Shown: positions 46,515-56,016, counted from the first letter of the stretch. The stretch is 64,000 nucleotides of DNA from Marinobacter sp. (GCA_018402255.1 JAGYIS010000008.1:558001-622000), one strand, 5' to 3'. Numbers and translations are program-made. The notes: a model not told the origin generated them from the sequence alone.

Positions 46515-47948
46515 GTGCGAAGGGGTTGCCACCAGCCCGTAAACCAAGGAGTTCGACTTATCATCGGTAACCTGTTCGCCCTGATCCTGGATTTCCTGCG
46601 CATTTACACCCGCTGGCAAGTGCTTGCCCTGTTGTTTCTGGGGTTTTCTGCCGGGTTGCCGTTTTTGCTGGTGTTTTCCACGTTGAATGCCCGGCTGGCG
46701 GATGTGGGTGTGCAAACCGCCACCATCGGGTTTTTCAGCTGGTTGGGGATTACCTACTCCATCAAGGTGTTCTGGGCCCCGGTGGTCGATCGGCTGAAGT
46801 TGCCGGTGCTGGACCGGCTGCTGGGTAAGCGCCGAAGCTGGATTTTGCTGGCCCAGGCCGGCATTGCCACCGGGCTTTACCTGATGGCCAAGGTGGACCC
46901 GGTGGTGGCTCCGCAAATGCTGGCGCTGTTCGGGCTGCTGGTGGCGTTCTCGTCTGCAACGCAAGACGTGGCCATTGATGCCTATCGAATCGAGATTGCG
47001 GAAGAGCGTTTACAGGCGGCGCTGGCGGCCACCTATATCTTCGGTTATCGGCTGGCCTTGCTGGTGGCCGGTGCGGGTGCCCTGTATCTGGCGGAATACT
47101 GGTCCTGGGAGGTGTCGTACCAGGTGATGGCGGCCTTGGTGGGCGTGGGCGCATTGACGGTGTTGGTGGTGCGGGAACCGCGCGTGAACCACTTCGCCGC
47201 CGCCCAGGATATTGCTCACAAGATAGAGGAAGAGGCGGGCAAGCGAGCCCATCTTCCGCCCCGGATTGCCCGGTTTGCGGGCTGGTTCTACGCCGCTATT
47301 GCCGGGCCGTTTCTGGATTTCTTCCAGCGCTACAAAGAGATGGCCATCGCCATTTTGCTGCTGGTGGCGGTGTACCGGATTTCTGACATCGCGATGGGCG
47401 TGATGGCCAATCCCTTCTACCTGGATTTTATGGGTTTCAGCAAAACTCAGGTGGCAGACGTAACCAAGATCTTTGGCTTTTTCATGACCATCATAGGCTC
47501 GCTGGTGGGTGGTGTTCTGGTCGTACGCTACGGCGTGCGTAATATCCTGCTGGCGGGCGCCATTCTGACCGCTGCCACAAACTTGCTGTTTGTGTATCTC
47601 GCTCAGTACCCACCCAACATTGTGACCCTGGCTGTAGTGGTGAGTGCCGATAACCTCAGTGGCGGCATCGCCAATGTGGCGTTGATTGCCTGGCTCTCCA
47701 GCATGACCAGCGCGTCGTTCACCGCTACCCAATATGCATTATTCAGCTCCCTGATGACGCTGCCCGGCAAGTTCCTCGGCGGTTTCTCCGGAATCGTCGT
47801 CGCCAATTTCGGCTATGCCGAGTTCTTTGCGATTGCTTCTGTAATGGGTATTCCCGCCGTGCTGCTGGTGCTCTACATGATGAAGCACGGAGCCAGGCTG
47901 GATGCTCTGGCACCGGTGAAAGATGGCGAGGATGCTTTGGTTAAATAG
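46515..47948 (+). CDS. ampG: AmpG-like muropeptide permease (MFS)
   Basis: Up to 477 residues with about 12-14 membrane segments. LLFLGFSAGLPFLLVFSTLN, SVKFLWAP-like region SIKVFWAPVVDR, and ATQDVAIDAYRIE match AmpG, which imports GlcNAc-anhydroMurNAc peptides for wall recycling. The only standard in-frame start before the first helix is GTG 46515. A stronger Shine-Dalgarno (AAGGAG, 46547-46552) is followed 8 nt later by ATCATC, not a usual start. The start is therefore uncertain. Confidence 0.85.
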   Translation: MRRGCHQPVNQGVRLIIGNLFALILDFLRIYTRWQVLALLFLGFSAGLPFLLVFSTLNARLADVGVQTATIGFFSWLGITYSIKVFWAPVVDRLKLPVLDRLLGKRRSWILLAQAGIATGLYLMAKVDPVVAPQMLALFGLLVAFSSATQDVAIDAYRIEIAEERLQAALAATYIFGYRLALLVAGAGALYLAEYWSWEVSYQVMAALVGVGALTVLVVREPRVNHFAAAQDIAHKIEEEAGKRAHLPPRIARFAGWFYAAIAGPFLDFFQRYKEMAIAILLLVAVYRISDIAMGVMANPFYLDFMGFSKTQVADVTKIFGFFMTIIGSLVGGVLVVRYGVRNILLAGAILTAATNLLFVYLAQYPPNIVTLAVVVSADNLSGGIANVALIAWLSSMTSASFTATQYALFSSLMTLPGKFLGGFSGIVVANFGYAEFFAIASVMGIPAVLLVLYMMKHGARLDALAPVKDGEDALVK

Positions 47949-47949
47949 A

Positions 47950-48053
47950 GCGGGGTCCAATCCACTTGCAGGGGTCAGACCCCCGTGCGGCCTTAAGGCC
48001 TAAAAACGCACGTGGGTCGGACCCCTCTTGGACGCGCGGGTCTGACCCCTTAG
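47950..48053. repeat. REP-like repeat cluster, type C
   Basis: Contains GGGGTCAGACCCCCGTGCGG, a CCTTAAGGCC palindrome, CGCACGTGGGTCGGACCCC and a further CGCGGGTCTGACCCC. It fills the gap between convergent ampG and selO and overlaps the selO stop by a few bases. Confidence 0.85.
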
Positions 48054-49504
48054 GACGAGCAGCTGATATTCAGGTGCTTGCCCCAGTCCGGCGGCAGGGC
48101 GGCGTAGTGTTCATGTTCGGGTTGTTCGTCGAAGGGTTTTTCCAGCACCTTTAATAGCTCGTTGAGTGGGGCGTAGTCGCCGTTTTGGGCGTCAACGATG
48201 ACTTGCTGGGCCAGGTAGTTGCGCAGGATGTATTTAGGGTTTACCCGGCGCATGGCGTATTCGCGTTCGTCGTGGGCGCGGGTTTCTTTTTGCAGGCGGG
48301 CTTCAAAACGCTCCAGCCATTCGTCAGCGACGCTGCGGTCGGTGAACAGATCTCGTACCGGGGCGTTGCCATGGCGGTGCAGGTTGGAGATGCCTCGGAA
48401 GAAGCGGGTGTAATCTATCCGGTGTTCATGCAGCATGCTGAAGGTGTCCATTATCAGGCCCATGTCTGTCTCTTCCGCTTCCTCCAGCCCCAGTTTTGCC
48501 TTCATGTTGTTTTTGAAGTGTTCGTTGTAGGCGATTTCGTACCGGCGCATTCCGCGGCGGACGTCGTCTTCGTCCATGATGGGTAGCAGAGCGTTGGCCA
48601 GATATTGGCAATTGACAAAGCCGGTGTGCGGTTGGCGATTATAAGCGTAGCGGCCGCCCTGGTCGGTGTGGTTGCAGATGTGGCCGGCGTCGAAATCGTC
48701 CAGAAAAGCATAGGGGCCGTAGTCGAAAGTGTCGCCAATGATCGACATGTTGTCGCTGTTCATCACCCCATGGCAGAAGCCCACGGCTTGCCAGTCTGCG
48801 ATCAGCCGGGCCGTGCGTTCCACCACTTCTTCAAACCATCGCTGATGGCGCTGGGCTTCCGGCAGGCTGATCAGATGCGGGAAGTGTAGGGTGATCACAT
48901 GCTCCAGCAGGGTTTTCAGTGCCTCCGGGCCTTCATGGTGAGCAGCGAATTCGAAGTGCCCGAAGCGGATGTGGCTTTGCGCTACGCGCATCAGCGCAGC
49001 GGCGGTTTCGATGGATTCCCGCCGCACAGGATCTTTCGCGCTGATCATGAACAGGGCGCGGGTAGTGGCAATGCCCAGTCCGTGCATGGCTTCAGAGCAC
49101 AGGTATTCGCGAATGGTGGAGCGCAACACCGCCCGCCCGTCGCCAAACCGGGAGTAGGGGGTGGTGCCTGCACCTTTCAGGTGCCAATCCCAGCGGGTAC
49201 CATCCGGAGCCACGGTTTCCCACAGTAACAAACCTCTGCCATCGCCTAACTCCGGGTTGTAAACGCCAAATTGGTGCCCGGTGTACTTCATTGCCACGGG
49301 GTCCATTCCGTCCAGCAATTCCAGCCCAGCACCTACTTTCGCCCAGTCCGCTTCGTTTTGAACATGAAAGCCCAGCTGTGTTGCGAGCTTGTGGTTGAAG
49401 CACACCATTCTGGGCTCGGACAAAGGCGTTGGTTGCACCCGTGTGTAGAAGCTGTCTGGTAGTTCCAGGTAACGGTGTTCTATTTTGACGGTGCTTTTGG
49501 GCAT
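48050..49504 (-). CDS. selO: protein adenylyltransferase SelO (YdiU)
   Basis: 484 residues. A pseudokinase that transfers AMP to proteins, important in redox stress. KYTGHQFGVYNPELGDGRG, LKGAGTTPYSRFGDGRAVLR, GVMNSDNMSIIGDTFDYG and FLDDFD are family signatures. The C-terminus ISCSS carries Cys where vertebrate SelO has selenocysteine. Size is normal. The stop lies within a REP-like cluster. Monocistronic. Confidence 0.95.
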   Translation of the reverse strand: MPKSTVKIEHRYLELPDSFYTRVQPTPLSEPRMVCFNHKLATQLGFHVQNEADWAKVGAGLELLDGMDPVAMKYTGHQFGVYNPELGDGRGLLLWETVAPDGTRWDWHLKGAGTTPYSRFGDGRAVLRSTIREYLCSEAMHGLGIATTRALFMISAKDPVRRESIETAAALMRVAQSHIRFGHFEFAAHHEGPEALKTLLEHVITLHFPHLISLPEAQRHQRWFEEVVERTARLIADWQAVGFCHGVMNSDNMSIIGDTFDYGPYAFLDDFDAGHICNHTDQGGRYAYNRQPHTGFVNCQYLANALLPIMDEDDVRRGMRRYEIAYNEHFKNNMKAKLGLEEAEETDMGLIMDTFSMLHEHRIDYTRFFRGISNLHRHGNAPVRDLFTDRSVADEWLERFEARLQKETRAHDEREYAMRRVNPKYILRNYLAQQVIVDAQNGDYAPLNELLKVLEKPFDEQPEHEHYAALPPDWGKHLNISCSS

Positions 49505-49580
49505 GGGTTGGCCTGGTTCTTGAATTGGTTTTAGGGCTGGGTCTTGGATGGGGGCAGATTGCTTTGTGCGTGATCCAAAA

Positions 49581-49694
49581 TAGGGTCAGACCCCCGTGCG
49601 GCCTTGGCTTCCAAAACGGGTCAGACCCCCGTGCGGCCTTAAGGCCTCAAAGCGCACGTGGGTCGGACCCCTTCGCGTGGGTCGGACCCTTAGA
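49581..49694. repeat. REP-like repeat cluster, type C
   Basis: Two left-type cores (AGGGTCAGACCCCCGTGCGG and CGGGTCAGACCCCCGTGCGG), the CCTTAAGGCC palindrome, then CGCACGTGGGTCGGACCCC and GTGGGTCGGACCCT. It is the leader region of the glucosylglycerate operon. Confidence 0.85.
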
Positions 49695-49714
49695 TTGCAG
49701 AGCGGGATGGGCAA

Positions 49715-50518
49715 ATGCAACCACACTTGATTGTTTTTACGGATCTGGATGGCACCTTGCTGGATCACCATAGTTACAGCTGGCGGGCGGCGAAGCCGGC
49801 GATGGCGCGGCTTGGGGCCAATGGTATTCCGTTGATCCTCAACTCGAGTAAAACCGCAGCCGAGATCCGTGAGTTGCAGAACATGATGGGCTTGCGGGCG
49901 CCGTTTATTGCGGAGAACGGGGCGGCGGTGGTTATTCCCTCGGGTTGCCTGGGTAATGCGGAGGAAGAGGTGGTCCATGTTGGCGCATCTTATGAGGAGG
50001 TCGTTCGCACCCTTTTGGTGCAACGTGAGGGCGGCGCACAGTTTCGGAGCTTTGATGACCTGTCTGCGGCGGAGGTGGCTGCGCTGACCCGGTTGACGGT
50101 GGCTGAGGCCGCGCGGGCCAAACAGCGCCTGGCGACGGTGCCGTTGAAGTGGGACGGCACCGAGGCAGAACTGGCGCAATTCTGTGCTGCACTTGAGCTT
50201 GAAGGCTTGCGGTTGGTGCAGGGCGGGCGTTTTTGGCATGCCATGGGCGCCTTTGATAAGGCCGAGGGGGCCCGGTTCTTGCTGAAGCGTTATCAGGAGC
50301 ACTATGGCGATGAGCCCATTGTGACGATTGCTTTGGGCGACAGCCCGAACGATCAGCGCCTGCTGGAGGCCGCCGACGTACCGGTGGTGATTCGTGGGGT
50401 AAACAGTGATCAGGTTCAGTTGCCGTCGTCCCGGCACGCCATGCGCTCCATCAAGCCCGGCCCGGAGGGTTGGAATGAATGCGTGCTCAATCTGTTGTTT
50501 GAGTACGGCTACCAGTAA
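49715..50518 (+). CDS. glucosyl-/mannosyl-3-phosphoglycerate phosphatase (HAD, MpgP/YedP-like)
   Basis: 267 residues. HAD motif I FTDLDGTLLDHHSYSW, motif II LILNSSKTAAEI, and motif IV ALGDSPNDQRLLEAAD. The group (COG3769-like) dephosphorylates mannosyl- or glucosyl-3-phosphoglycerate. Because a glucosyl-3-phosphoglycerate synthase follows, the likely product is glucosylglycerate, an osmolyte made under salt or nitrogen stress. It is first of three co-directional genes with 13-nt spacing and then overlap. Confidence 0.87.
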   Translation: MQPHLIVFTDLDGTLLDHHSYSWRAAKPAMARLGANGIPLILNSSKTAAEIRELQNMMGLRAPFIAENGAAVVIPSGCLGNAEEEVVHVGASYEEVVRTLLVQREGGAQFRSFDDLSAAEVAALTRLTVAEAARAKQRLATVPLKWDGTEAELAQFCAALELEGLRLVQGGRFWHAMGAFDKAEGARFLLKRYQEHYGDEPIVTIALGDSPNDQRLLEAADVPVVIRGVNSDQVQLPSSRHAMRSIKPGPEGWNECVLNLLFEYGYQ

Positions 50519-50531
50519 AGGAGGAGCCGCC

Positions 50532-51755
50532 ATGGGCGACTTTTACCAGAACGGCATTATCACCACCCTGCACAACCTTGTGCGCCGCCCCGTGGAAGAC
50601 ATCGAAGCGGATCTGATGAGCTTCCGCAAAGCCCGGCCTATGTCGTTGGTGTTGCCTTCACTGTATTCAGAGCTGGAAGGACCTGCACTTAAAAATATTG
50701 TCCAGGAGCTGACCAAGGTTCCTTATCTGGATGAGATTGTGATCGGCCTGGATCGCGCCAATGAGGCGCAATACCGCCATGCGCTTGAATACTTCTCAGA
50801 CCTGCCGCAATCGTTCAAAGTGCTCTGGAACGACGGCCCCCGGCTGCGTGCCCTTGATATGAAATTGCGCGAGCAAGGCTTGGCGCCGACCGAGATGGGT
50901 AAGGGCCGCAATGTGTGGTACTGCTTTGGTTATGTGTTGGCCTCTGGAGTGAGTAAATCGGTGGCCTTGCACGACTGTGACATTCTGACCTATACCCGGG
51001 AGCTGTTGGCCCGGCTGATCTACCCGGTGGCTAATCCCGGATTCAACTACATGTTCTGCAAGGGCTACTACGCCCGGGTGGCGGACGGCAACATGAATGG
51101 CCGGGTCAGCCGCCTGCTGGTGACGCCGCTGATCCGCGCATTGAAGAAAGTGTGCGGCCCCAATGATTTTCTGGATTACCTCGACAGCTATCGCTACCCG
51201 CTGGCGGGTGAATTCTCCTTCCGCACCGACGTGATTAATGACCTGCGCATTCCCAGCGACTGGGGGCTGGAGGTCGGCGTATTGTCGGAGATGAAGCGCA
51301 ACTACGCCACCAACCGTTTGTGTCAGGTGGATGTGGCCGATGTGTATGACCACAAACACCAGGAACTTTCGCCGGAAGATGCCAGCCGCGGTTTGTCCAA
51401 GATGAGCGTGGATATCTCGAAGGCGCTGTTCCGGAAACTGGCGACCAATGGTGAGATTTTCTCCAATGAGAAGTTTCGCACCATCAAGGCGAGTTACTTC
51501 CGTATTGCGCTGGATTTTGTGGAGACCTATCAGAACGATGCGATCATCAATGGGCTGAGTTTCGATCGCCATAAAGAGGAGAAAGCCGTGGAGCTGTTCG
51601 CCCAGAACGTGATGAGCGCCGGTGCGCACTTCCTGGACAACCCCATGGATACGCCGTTCATTCCGAGCTGGAACCGGGTGACCAGTGCCATTCCGGATAT
51701 CCGCGAGCAGTTGCTGGAGGCGGTGACTCTGGACAACGAGGAATTCAAGCCATGA
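50532..51755 (+). CDS. gpgS: glucosyl-3-phosphoglycerate synthase
   Basis: 407 residues, GT-A fold of family GT81-like. AAAGGAGGAG sits before ATG 50532; the open frame upstream overlaps the phosphatase gene and is ignored. The nucleotide-sugar part has LVLPSLYSELEG and VALHDCDILTY, where DCD is the metal-binding motif; PLAGEFSF and DWGLEVGVL follow. It uses a nucleoside-diphosphate glucose and 3-phosphoglycerate. It overlaps the next gene by 4 nt. Confidence 0.88.
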   Translation: MGDFYQNGIITTLHNLVRRPVEDIEADLMSFRKARPMSLVLPSLYSELEGPALKNIVQELTKVPYLDEIVIGLDRANEAQYRHALEYFSDLPQSFKVLWNDGPRLRALDMKLREQGLAPTEMGKGRNVWYCFGYVLASGVSKSVALHDCDILTYTRELLARLIYPVANPGFNYMFCKGYYARVADGNMNGRVSRLLVTPLIRALKKVCGPNDFLDYLDSYRYPLAGEFSFRTDVINDLRIPSDWGLEVGVLSEMKRNYATNRLCQVDVADVYDHKHQELSPEDASRGLSKMSVDISKALFRKLATNGEIFSNEKFRTIKASYFRIALDFVETYQNDAIINGLSFDRHKEEKAVELFAQNVMSAGAHFLDNPMDTPFIPSWNRVTSAIPDIREQLLEAVTLDNEEFKP

Positions 51756-53476
51756 CCCAGTCGCTGGAGAGCAAGCTGGTAACCATGCTGGAGGTGGTTT
51801 ATCCGGCGCTGGATTGCGGTTTTCTGGCGGCGCAGCTGATGGATGCGATGGGCGTGGCGGCCGATGCCGAGCCCCCGCCCGCCCACCAGAATCATTGGGA
51901 TGAATCCGACATTGTCTTGATTACCTACGCCGACACGGTGCAGCAGGCCGGAGAAAAACCGTTGGTGACGCTCAAGCGGTTTTTGGATGACTGCCTGCGG
52001 GACTCGGTCACGGCGGTTCACATTTTGCCCTTCTTTCCCTACAGCTCGGACGATGGCTTTTCGGTGATGGATTACCTGGCGGTGAACGAGTCTCACGGTG
52101 GTTGGGAAGACATCGAAGCCATCGCCGCGGACTACAAGCTGATGTCGGACCTGGTGATCAACCACATGTCGGCCCGCAGCCGCTGGTTTGAGAACTTTCG
52201 CAAGCGGGTGGGGCCGGGCAAGGACTACTTCTTTGAAGGCAACCCGAAAGATGATTTAAGCATGGTGGTGCGGCCCCGAACCTCACCATTGCTGACACCG
52301 GTGCAGACGGATGACGGCGAGCGCTATGTGTGGTGTACCTTCAGCGAAGACCAGGTCGACCTGAACTTCGCCAACCCGGAAGTGCTGATCGAATTCGCCG
52401 GCATTATTCGGGAATACCTGGCGCGGGGGGTGTTGATCTTTCGGCTGGACGCGGTGGCATTTCTCTGGAAAGAGCCGGGCACGCCCTGCATTCACCTGCA
52501 GCAGACCCACGAGCTGATCAAGATTCTGCGCCTGCTGATTGAACATCACACGCCAAACGCAGTAGTGATCACTGAAACCAACGTGCCTAACCGGGAGAAT
52601 CTCACATACTTTGGCAACGCCAACGAAGCCCATGCCATCTACAACTTCTCGTTGCCGCCCTTGCTGATCAATACTCTGGTCACCGGCAACTGCAGGCACC
52701 TGAAAACCTGGCTGATGAGCATGCCGCCGGCGCAGATGGGCACCACCTACCTGAATTTCATTGCCTCCCACGACGGTGTTGGCCTGCGGCCCACCGATGG
52801 ACTGTTGGACGAGGACGAGAAGCAGCGGCTGATCAACACCATGGAGTCCTTCGGTGGCAAGGTTTCCTACCGGCGCACCGCCGATGGCCGCGATCAGCCC
52901 TACGAAATGAACATCGCCTTGTGGGATGCCCTGAAAGGCACTGCGGAGAGTGGCGCAGATCACTGGCAGCTGCAGCGATTTCTATGCGCCCACACCATCA
53001 TGCTGGCGCTGGAAGGCATCCCCGCTTTCTATATTCACAGCCTGTTGGCCACCGAAAATGACCACGCTCGGGTAGAGCACACCGGTCGCTTCCGCTCCAT
53101 CAACCGCGGCCAATGGCAGTTCGATAGCGTAGAGGCCGCTCTGGCGGACCCACTTAGCCATCACAGTAAAGCCTTCAACGAACTGGCGCGCCTGATTGCC
53201 ATCCGCCGCGCCCAACCCGCTTTCCACCCCAACGCCACGCAATTCACCCTGCACCTGGGCCTGAAGCTGTTCGGCTTCTGGCGCCAGAGCATGCGCCGGG
53301 AACAGTCGATCTTCTGTATCCACAACATCAGCGACGAAGTGCAGCAAGTGGCCCTCACCGACATCAACCTGATCGGTACCGACCAGTGGGTTGACCTGCT
53401 CACCGGCGCCACCCTGGACGACCTGGCCGGCGTGCTCACCCTCAAACCCTACCAAAGCGTCTGGCTCTCCAACTAA
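51752..53476 (+). CDS. glucosylglycerate phosphorylase (GH13_18, sucrose phosphorylase-like)
   Basis: 574 residues. TIM-barrel GH13 protein with VHILPFFPYSSDDGFSVMDY, nucleophile region IFRLDAVAFLWKEPGT, general acid VITETNVP, and FIASHDGVGLRP. Relatives include E. coli YcjM, a glucosylglycerate phosphorylase. In this operon, with a synthase and phosphatase for the same compound, glucosylglycerate is a better substrate guess than sucrose. ATGA overlap with gpgS. It would recycle the osmolyte to glucose-1-phosphate and glycerate. Confidence 0.87.
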   Translation: MTQSLESKLVTMLEVVYPALDCGFLAAQLMDAMGVAADAEPPPAHQNHWDESDIVLITYADTVQQAGEKPLVTLKRFLDDCLRDSVTAVHILPFFPYSSDDGFSVMDYLAVNESHGGWEDIEAIAADYKLMSDLVINHMSARSRWFENFRKRVGPGKDYFFEGNPKDDLSMVVRPRTSPLLTPVQTDDGERYVWCTFSEDQVDLNFANPEVLIEFAGIIREYLARGVLIFRLDAVAFLWKEPGTPCIHLQQTHELIKILRLLIEHHTPNAVVITETNVPNRENLTYFGNANEAHAIYNFSLPPLLINTLVTGNCRHLKTWLMSMPPAQMGTTYLNFIASHDGVGLRPTDGLLDEDEKQRLINTMESFGGKVSYRRTADGRDQPYEMNIALWDALKGTAESGADHWQLQRFLCAHTIMLALEGIPAFYIHSLLATENDHARVEHTGRFRSINRGQWQFDSVEAALADPLSHHSKAFNELARLIAIRRAQPAFHPNATQFTLHLGLKLFGFWRQSMRREQSIFCIHNISDEVQQVALTDINLIGTDQWVDLLTGATLDDLAGVLTLKPYQSVWLSN

Positions 53477-53480
53477 AATC

Positions 53481-53534
53481 GGGGTCAGACCCAAGTGCAT
53501 TTGACGGGGTGAAATGTTCGCGGGTCTGACCCCG
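53481..53534. repeat. REP-like hairpin, type B, partly decayed
   Basis: GGGGTCAGACCCAAGTGCAT on the left and CGGGTCTGACCCCG on the right, with the inner right arm changed (AAATGTTCG). It follows the phosphorylase stop and precedes the promoter at 53537. Confidence 0.82.
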
Positions 53535-53536
53535 CC

Positions 53537-53565
53537 TTGAGTTTTGATTAGCCGGTTCCTATAAT
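53537..53565 (+). promoter_or_regulatory. sigma-70-type promoter of the unrecognised four-gene operon
   Basis: TTGAGT at 53537-53542, a 17-nt spacer, TATAAT at 53560-53565. It is about 40 nt before the first gene and just after a REP-like hairpin that may insulate it. Confidence 0.65.
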
Positions 53566-53604
53566 CGCCGGCCATTCGATGTTTGATTGCCCATGGAGGG
53601 GTGG

Positions 53605-55986
53605 ATGACGATGCGGAGTCTCGTCGTGCTTTCTTTTGTTGTTGTGCTCGGTGGTGCCGGTTTCATGTGGTTGACCAAGAGCACGCTCGCCTTTAGCCCC
53701 GCCGAGGGGGATGTTCGCTACTTCAAGGTTGCGGAACAGGTCGAATACTGGGGCCCGGAAAAGCGCCTGGCGCCCGAAAGTACCCTGGTGATGAGGAGCC
53801 TTCTCAGAACCGACGCTGGCCCCCTGCAAGATGATGGTTACGAGATCCGCTCCCGGGCGGTCCGCACACATTTCTCCCGTAATGGTCGGCAACTCTTCAA
53901 TGCTGGTGGTGCGGCGGCTTATGGTGCCGACATTGAGGCGATGGCCGGCCTGGCGACGTCCGGTGTTGTGCAGCGGATTTCTGAGCGCGGCAAACTGTTG
54001 CAAAGCGCCTATGCGGACTCCCGTCTTGCCTCAATCCTGCGATCTGAGCGCGATGAAGATGATGTGGCCCGCAACATGTTGCATCGCGGCCTCAGTATCT
54101 CCGCACCGTATCAAGTTGATCTGTCTGGCGGTAAACCCCGCCTGGGCGCAACCTGGAACACGCCACCGCAATACGTCGCCGGCGTTTCTATGCCTGCGCT
54201 GAAATACGAAGTCCACTATATCGACGAGCATTCGGTAACACTCAAATTTCGGAACCGAGATGCAGGCGTTGAAGGCGATCGAAAAGTAGAGGGGTATCTG
54301 GAGCTTGAGCGGCACAGTGGCTGGCCTCTGAGAGCCGGGGCAACGATCACCGAAGAGGCCGACCTGGATGGCGAGCCGATGACGCAGATCAGCCGGATTA
54401 CCCTGGAGCAAACCGGCATTGATCCGGTCACGCGCCGTGACCGACTCAGATTCAACGCCGAGCGTGCCATGTTCGCCTATGAGCTTGAGACGGATACCGA
54501 ATTATTCCAGAACTATTTTTTACCGCCTTTTGGTCCCCATACGCCAGAGGAGTCTTTGGCGTGGCTGGATCGAACGCTGCTCTGGTTTGGCCCCGGGCAA
54601 AGGGGCAAAAAGCATGGCTTGAACTATCAGACCCATGGACTGGACGTCTCCAGCTTTGAGTTCCATGCGCCAACAGCAGTGCGCCTTCTCTCTATGGACG
54701 GAGCTCCGATTGCCGAGGATGTTCAGGTTAATCCGGATTTTCTGTCGAGAGCCTGGAAAGAAAGCCTGCTTGACCCGGGCTCTGGATTAAAGCCCTTCTT
54801 GTCAGACGGCCTGAGCGATGGCCAGTTGGCATTGGTCGATCGGGTAGAGGTGGACCTGAGTGTTACCACGCCGGACGAGTTGTTTACCATCACTATGAAT
54901 CGTGGCGACACGGAGCACCACGTGGTCGGAGCCGGTGTCACGTTGACGGTTGACTCCTGGTCTTACGATAAGGCCCTTGTTCGCATGAGCCGGGATGACG
55001 GCTACCTTCCTCAAGACCAGCCTTTGGTCAGCGTGGTGCCACTAGACCGAAACGGTGAGCGGGTTCCGGCCTTCACTCCCAGAACCAGTCACTCGCTGGT
55101 TGAGCCGATGAGGGCGGCCATGCTCAAGGATTATGATTACGTCTCGCCCAGCACGTTGTCGGACTACTTTGCCGATCAGGTAGCTGTGGAGATCCTGGCG
55201 AAGCCGCTTCAGGAGCGCCGCGGCGATATGATCTACGAGATCTCCGTGCCGGAAGGCTCCACCTTTGAGGCGCTGGTGGTCTACCTGCACAGCACCCAAA
55301 CGGAGGCCAGAACCTTGGTGGCCAGAAATGCTGACGCTACGCTCAGTGGCGGCCCCGTGATCGGCGAACGTTTTCTTAACAGAACAGAGTTGTCCGATTT
55401 ACCCCCTGTATCGTTGCACTCAGAGGACGTCTCCACGAAAGGCCTGTCGACGAACTGGCTCAGTGTTGGTTTGCCCGATGGCCTGGGTGATCGCTGCGAA
55501 CTGTCCGTTGCTGGTGCACCGGAGTACCAAAGCAGCCCGCTTGATTTCTCCTACCAGAGCTACGGAGAGAGGAAAGGGCACCTTCTGACAACCGGCCACG
55601 GTGTTTCGTTCTTCTACGATTATGCGGTCGATGTGTTGGTGGACTGTGTGACTGGTGTTGAGATGAAAACCGCCGCCCCGGGTTCTGACCCGGAAGTGCG
55701 CTGGCTGGATGACAACACCGTGGAGGTGTCTGAGGCCCTGCACCAGAATCTCATATGGGCGCGCAGAGGTTTCGGTTTGCGAAGCGAGCTTCCGTTCGTC
55801 GCATTCAGCAAGGACGGTTTGGCGCTGGAGCCGCTGACGGAAGGCGTGTATGGGAATTTTACTATGTATGACCAGCCTGTAGGTCGTCGCTTCCGGTTTT
55901 GGGGTGAGGTGGCGGAAGTCCGGTATCCGGCCCGTGTGAATCGTGAATCCATTCAGTTGCCGGTGCAGTTTCCGCCACTTCCCTGA
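53605..55986 (+). CDS. unrecognised large membrane-anchored protein, paralogue 1
   Basis: 793 residues from ATG 53605; starts at 53593 and 53611 are also possible. I do not recognise the family. One hydrophobic segment at ~4-22 is a signal anchor, and the rest is soluble and probably periplasmic. It is paralogous to the protein at 59581: both share GDVRYF, YLELER-SGWP, a PPFG and RTL-WFG segment, PTAVRLL/VTAVRLL-like stretches with NPDF, and a C-terminal LPFVAF with FWGE-like ending. Repeated beta-rich spacing suggests an extracytoplasmic binding or scaffold role. First of four genes, only 30 nt from the next. Confidence 0.75.
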   Translation: MTMRSLVVLSFVVVLGGAGFMWLTKSTLAFSPAEGDVRYFKVAEQVEYWGPEKRLAPESTLVMRSLLRTDAGPLQDDGYEIRSRAVRTHFSRNGRQLFNAGGAAAYGADIEAMAGLATSGVVQRISERGKLLQSAYADSRLASILRSERDEDDVARNMLHRGLSISAPYQVDLSGGKPRLGATWNTPPQYVAGVSMPALKYEVHYIDEHSVTLKFRNRDAGVEGDRKVEGYLELERHSGWPLRAGATITEEADLDGEPMTQISRITLEQTGIDPVTRRDRLRFNAERAMFAYELETDTELFQNYFLPPFGPHTPEESLAWLDRTLLWFGPGQRGKKHGLNYQTHGLDVSSFEFHAPTAVRLLSMDGAPIAEDVQVNPDFLSRAWKESLLDPGSGLKPFLSDGLSDGQLALVDRVEVDLSVTTPDELFTITMNRGDTEHHVVGAGVTLTVDSWSYDKALVRMSRDDGYLPQDQPLVSVVPLDRNGERVPAFTPRTSHSLVEPMRAAMLKDYDYVSPSTLSDYFADQVAVEILAKPLQERRGDMIYEISVPEGSTFEALVVYLHSTQTEARTLVARNADATLSGGPVIGERFLNRTELSDLPPVSLHSEDVSTKGLSTNWLSVGLPDGLGDRCELSVAGAPEYQSSPLDFSYQSYGERKGHLLTTGHGVSFFYDYAVDVLVDCVTGVEMKTAAPGSDPEVRWLDDNTVEVSEALHQNLIWARRGFGLRSELPFVAFSKDGLALEPLTEGVYGNFTMYDQPVGRRFRFWGEVAEVRYPARVNRESIQLPVQFPPLP

Positions 55987-56016
55987 TTTGCCAGAACCTT
56001 TTGCGTGGACATAGTC

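Noticed and set aside
22380-53534. Repeated GGGTCAGACCC units as a CRISPR array
   Set aside because: Units are scattered between genes, with no regular spacing or unique equal-length spacers and no cas genes.
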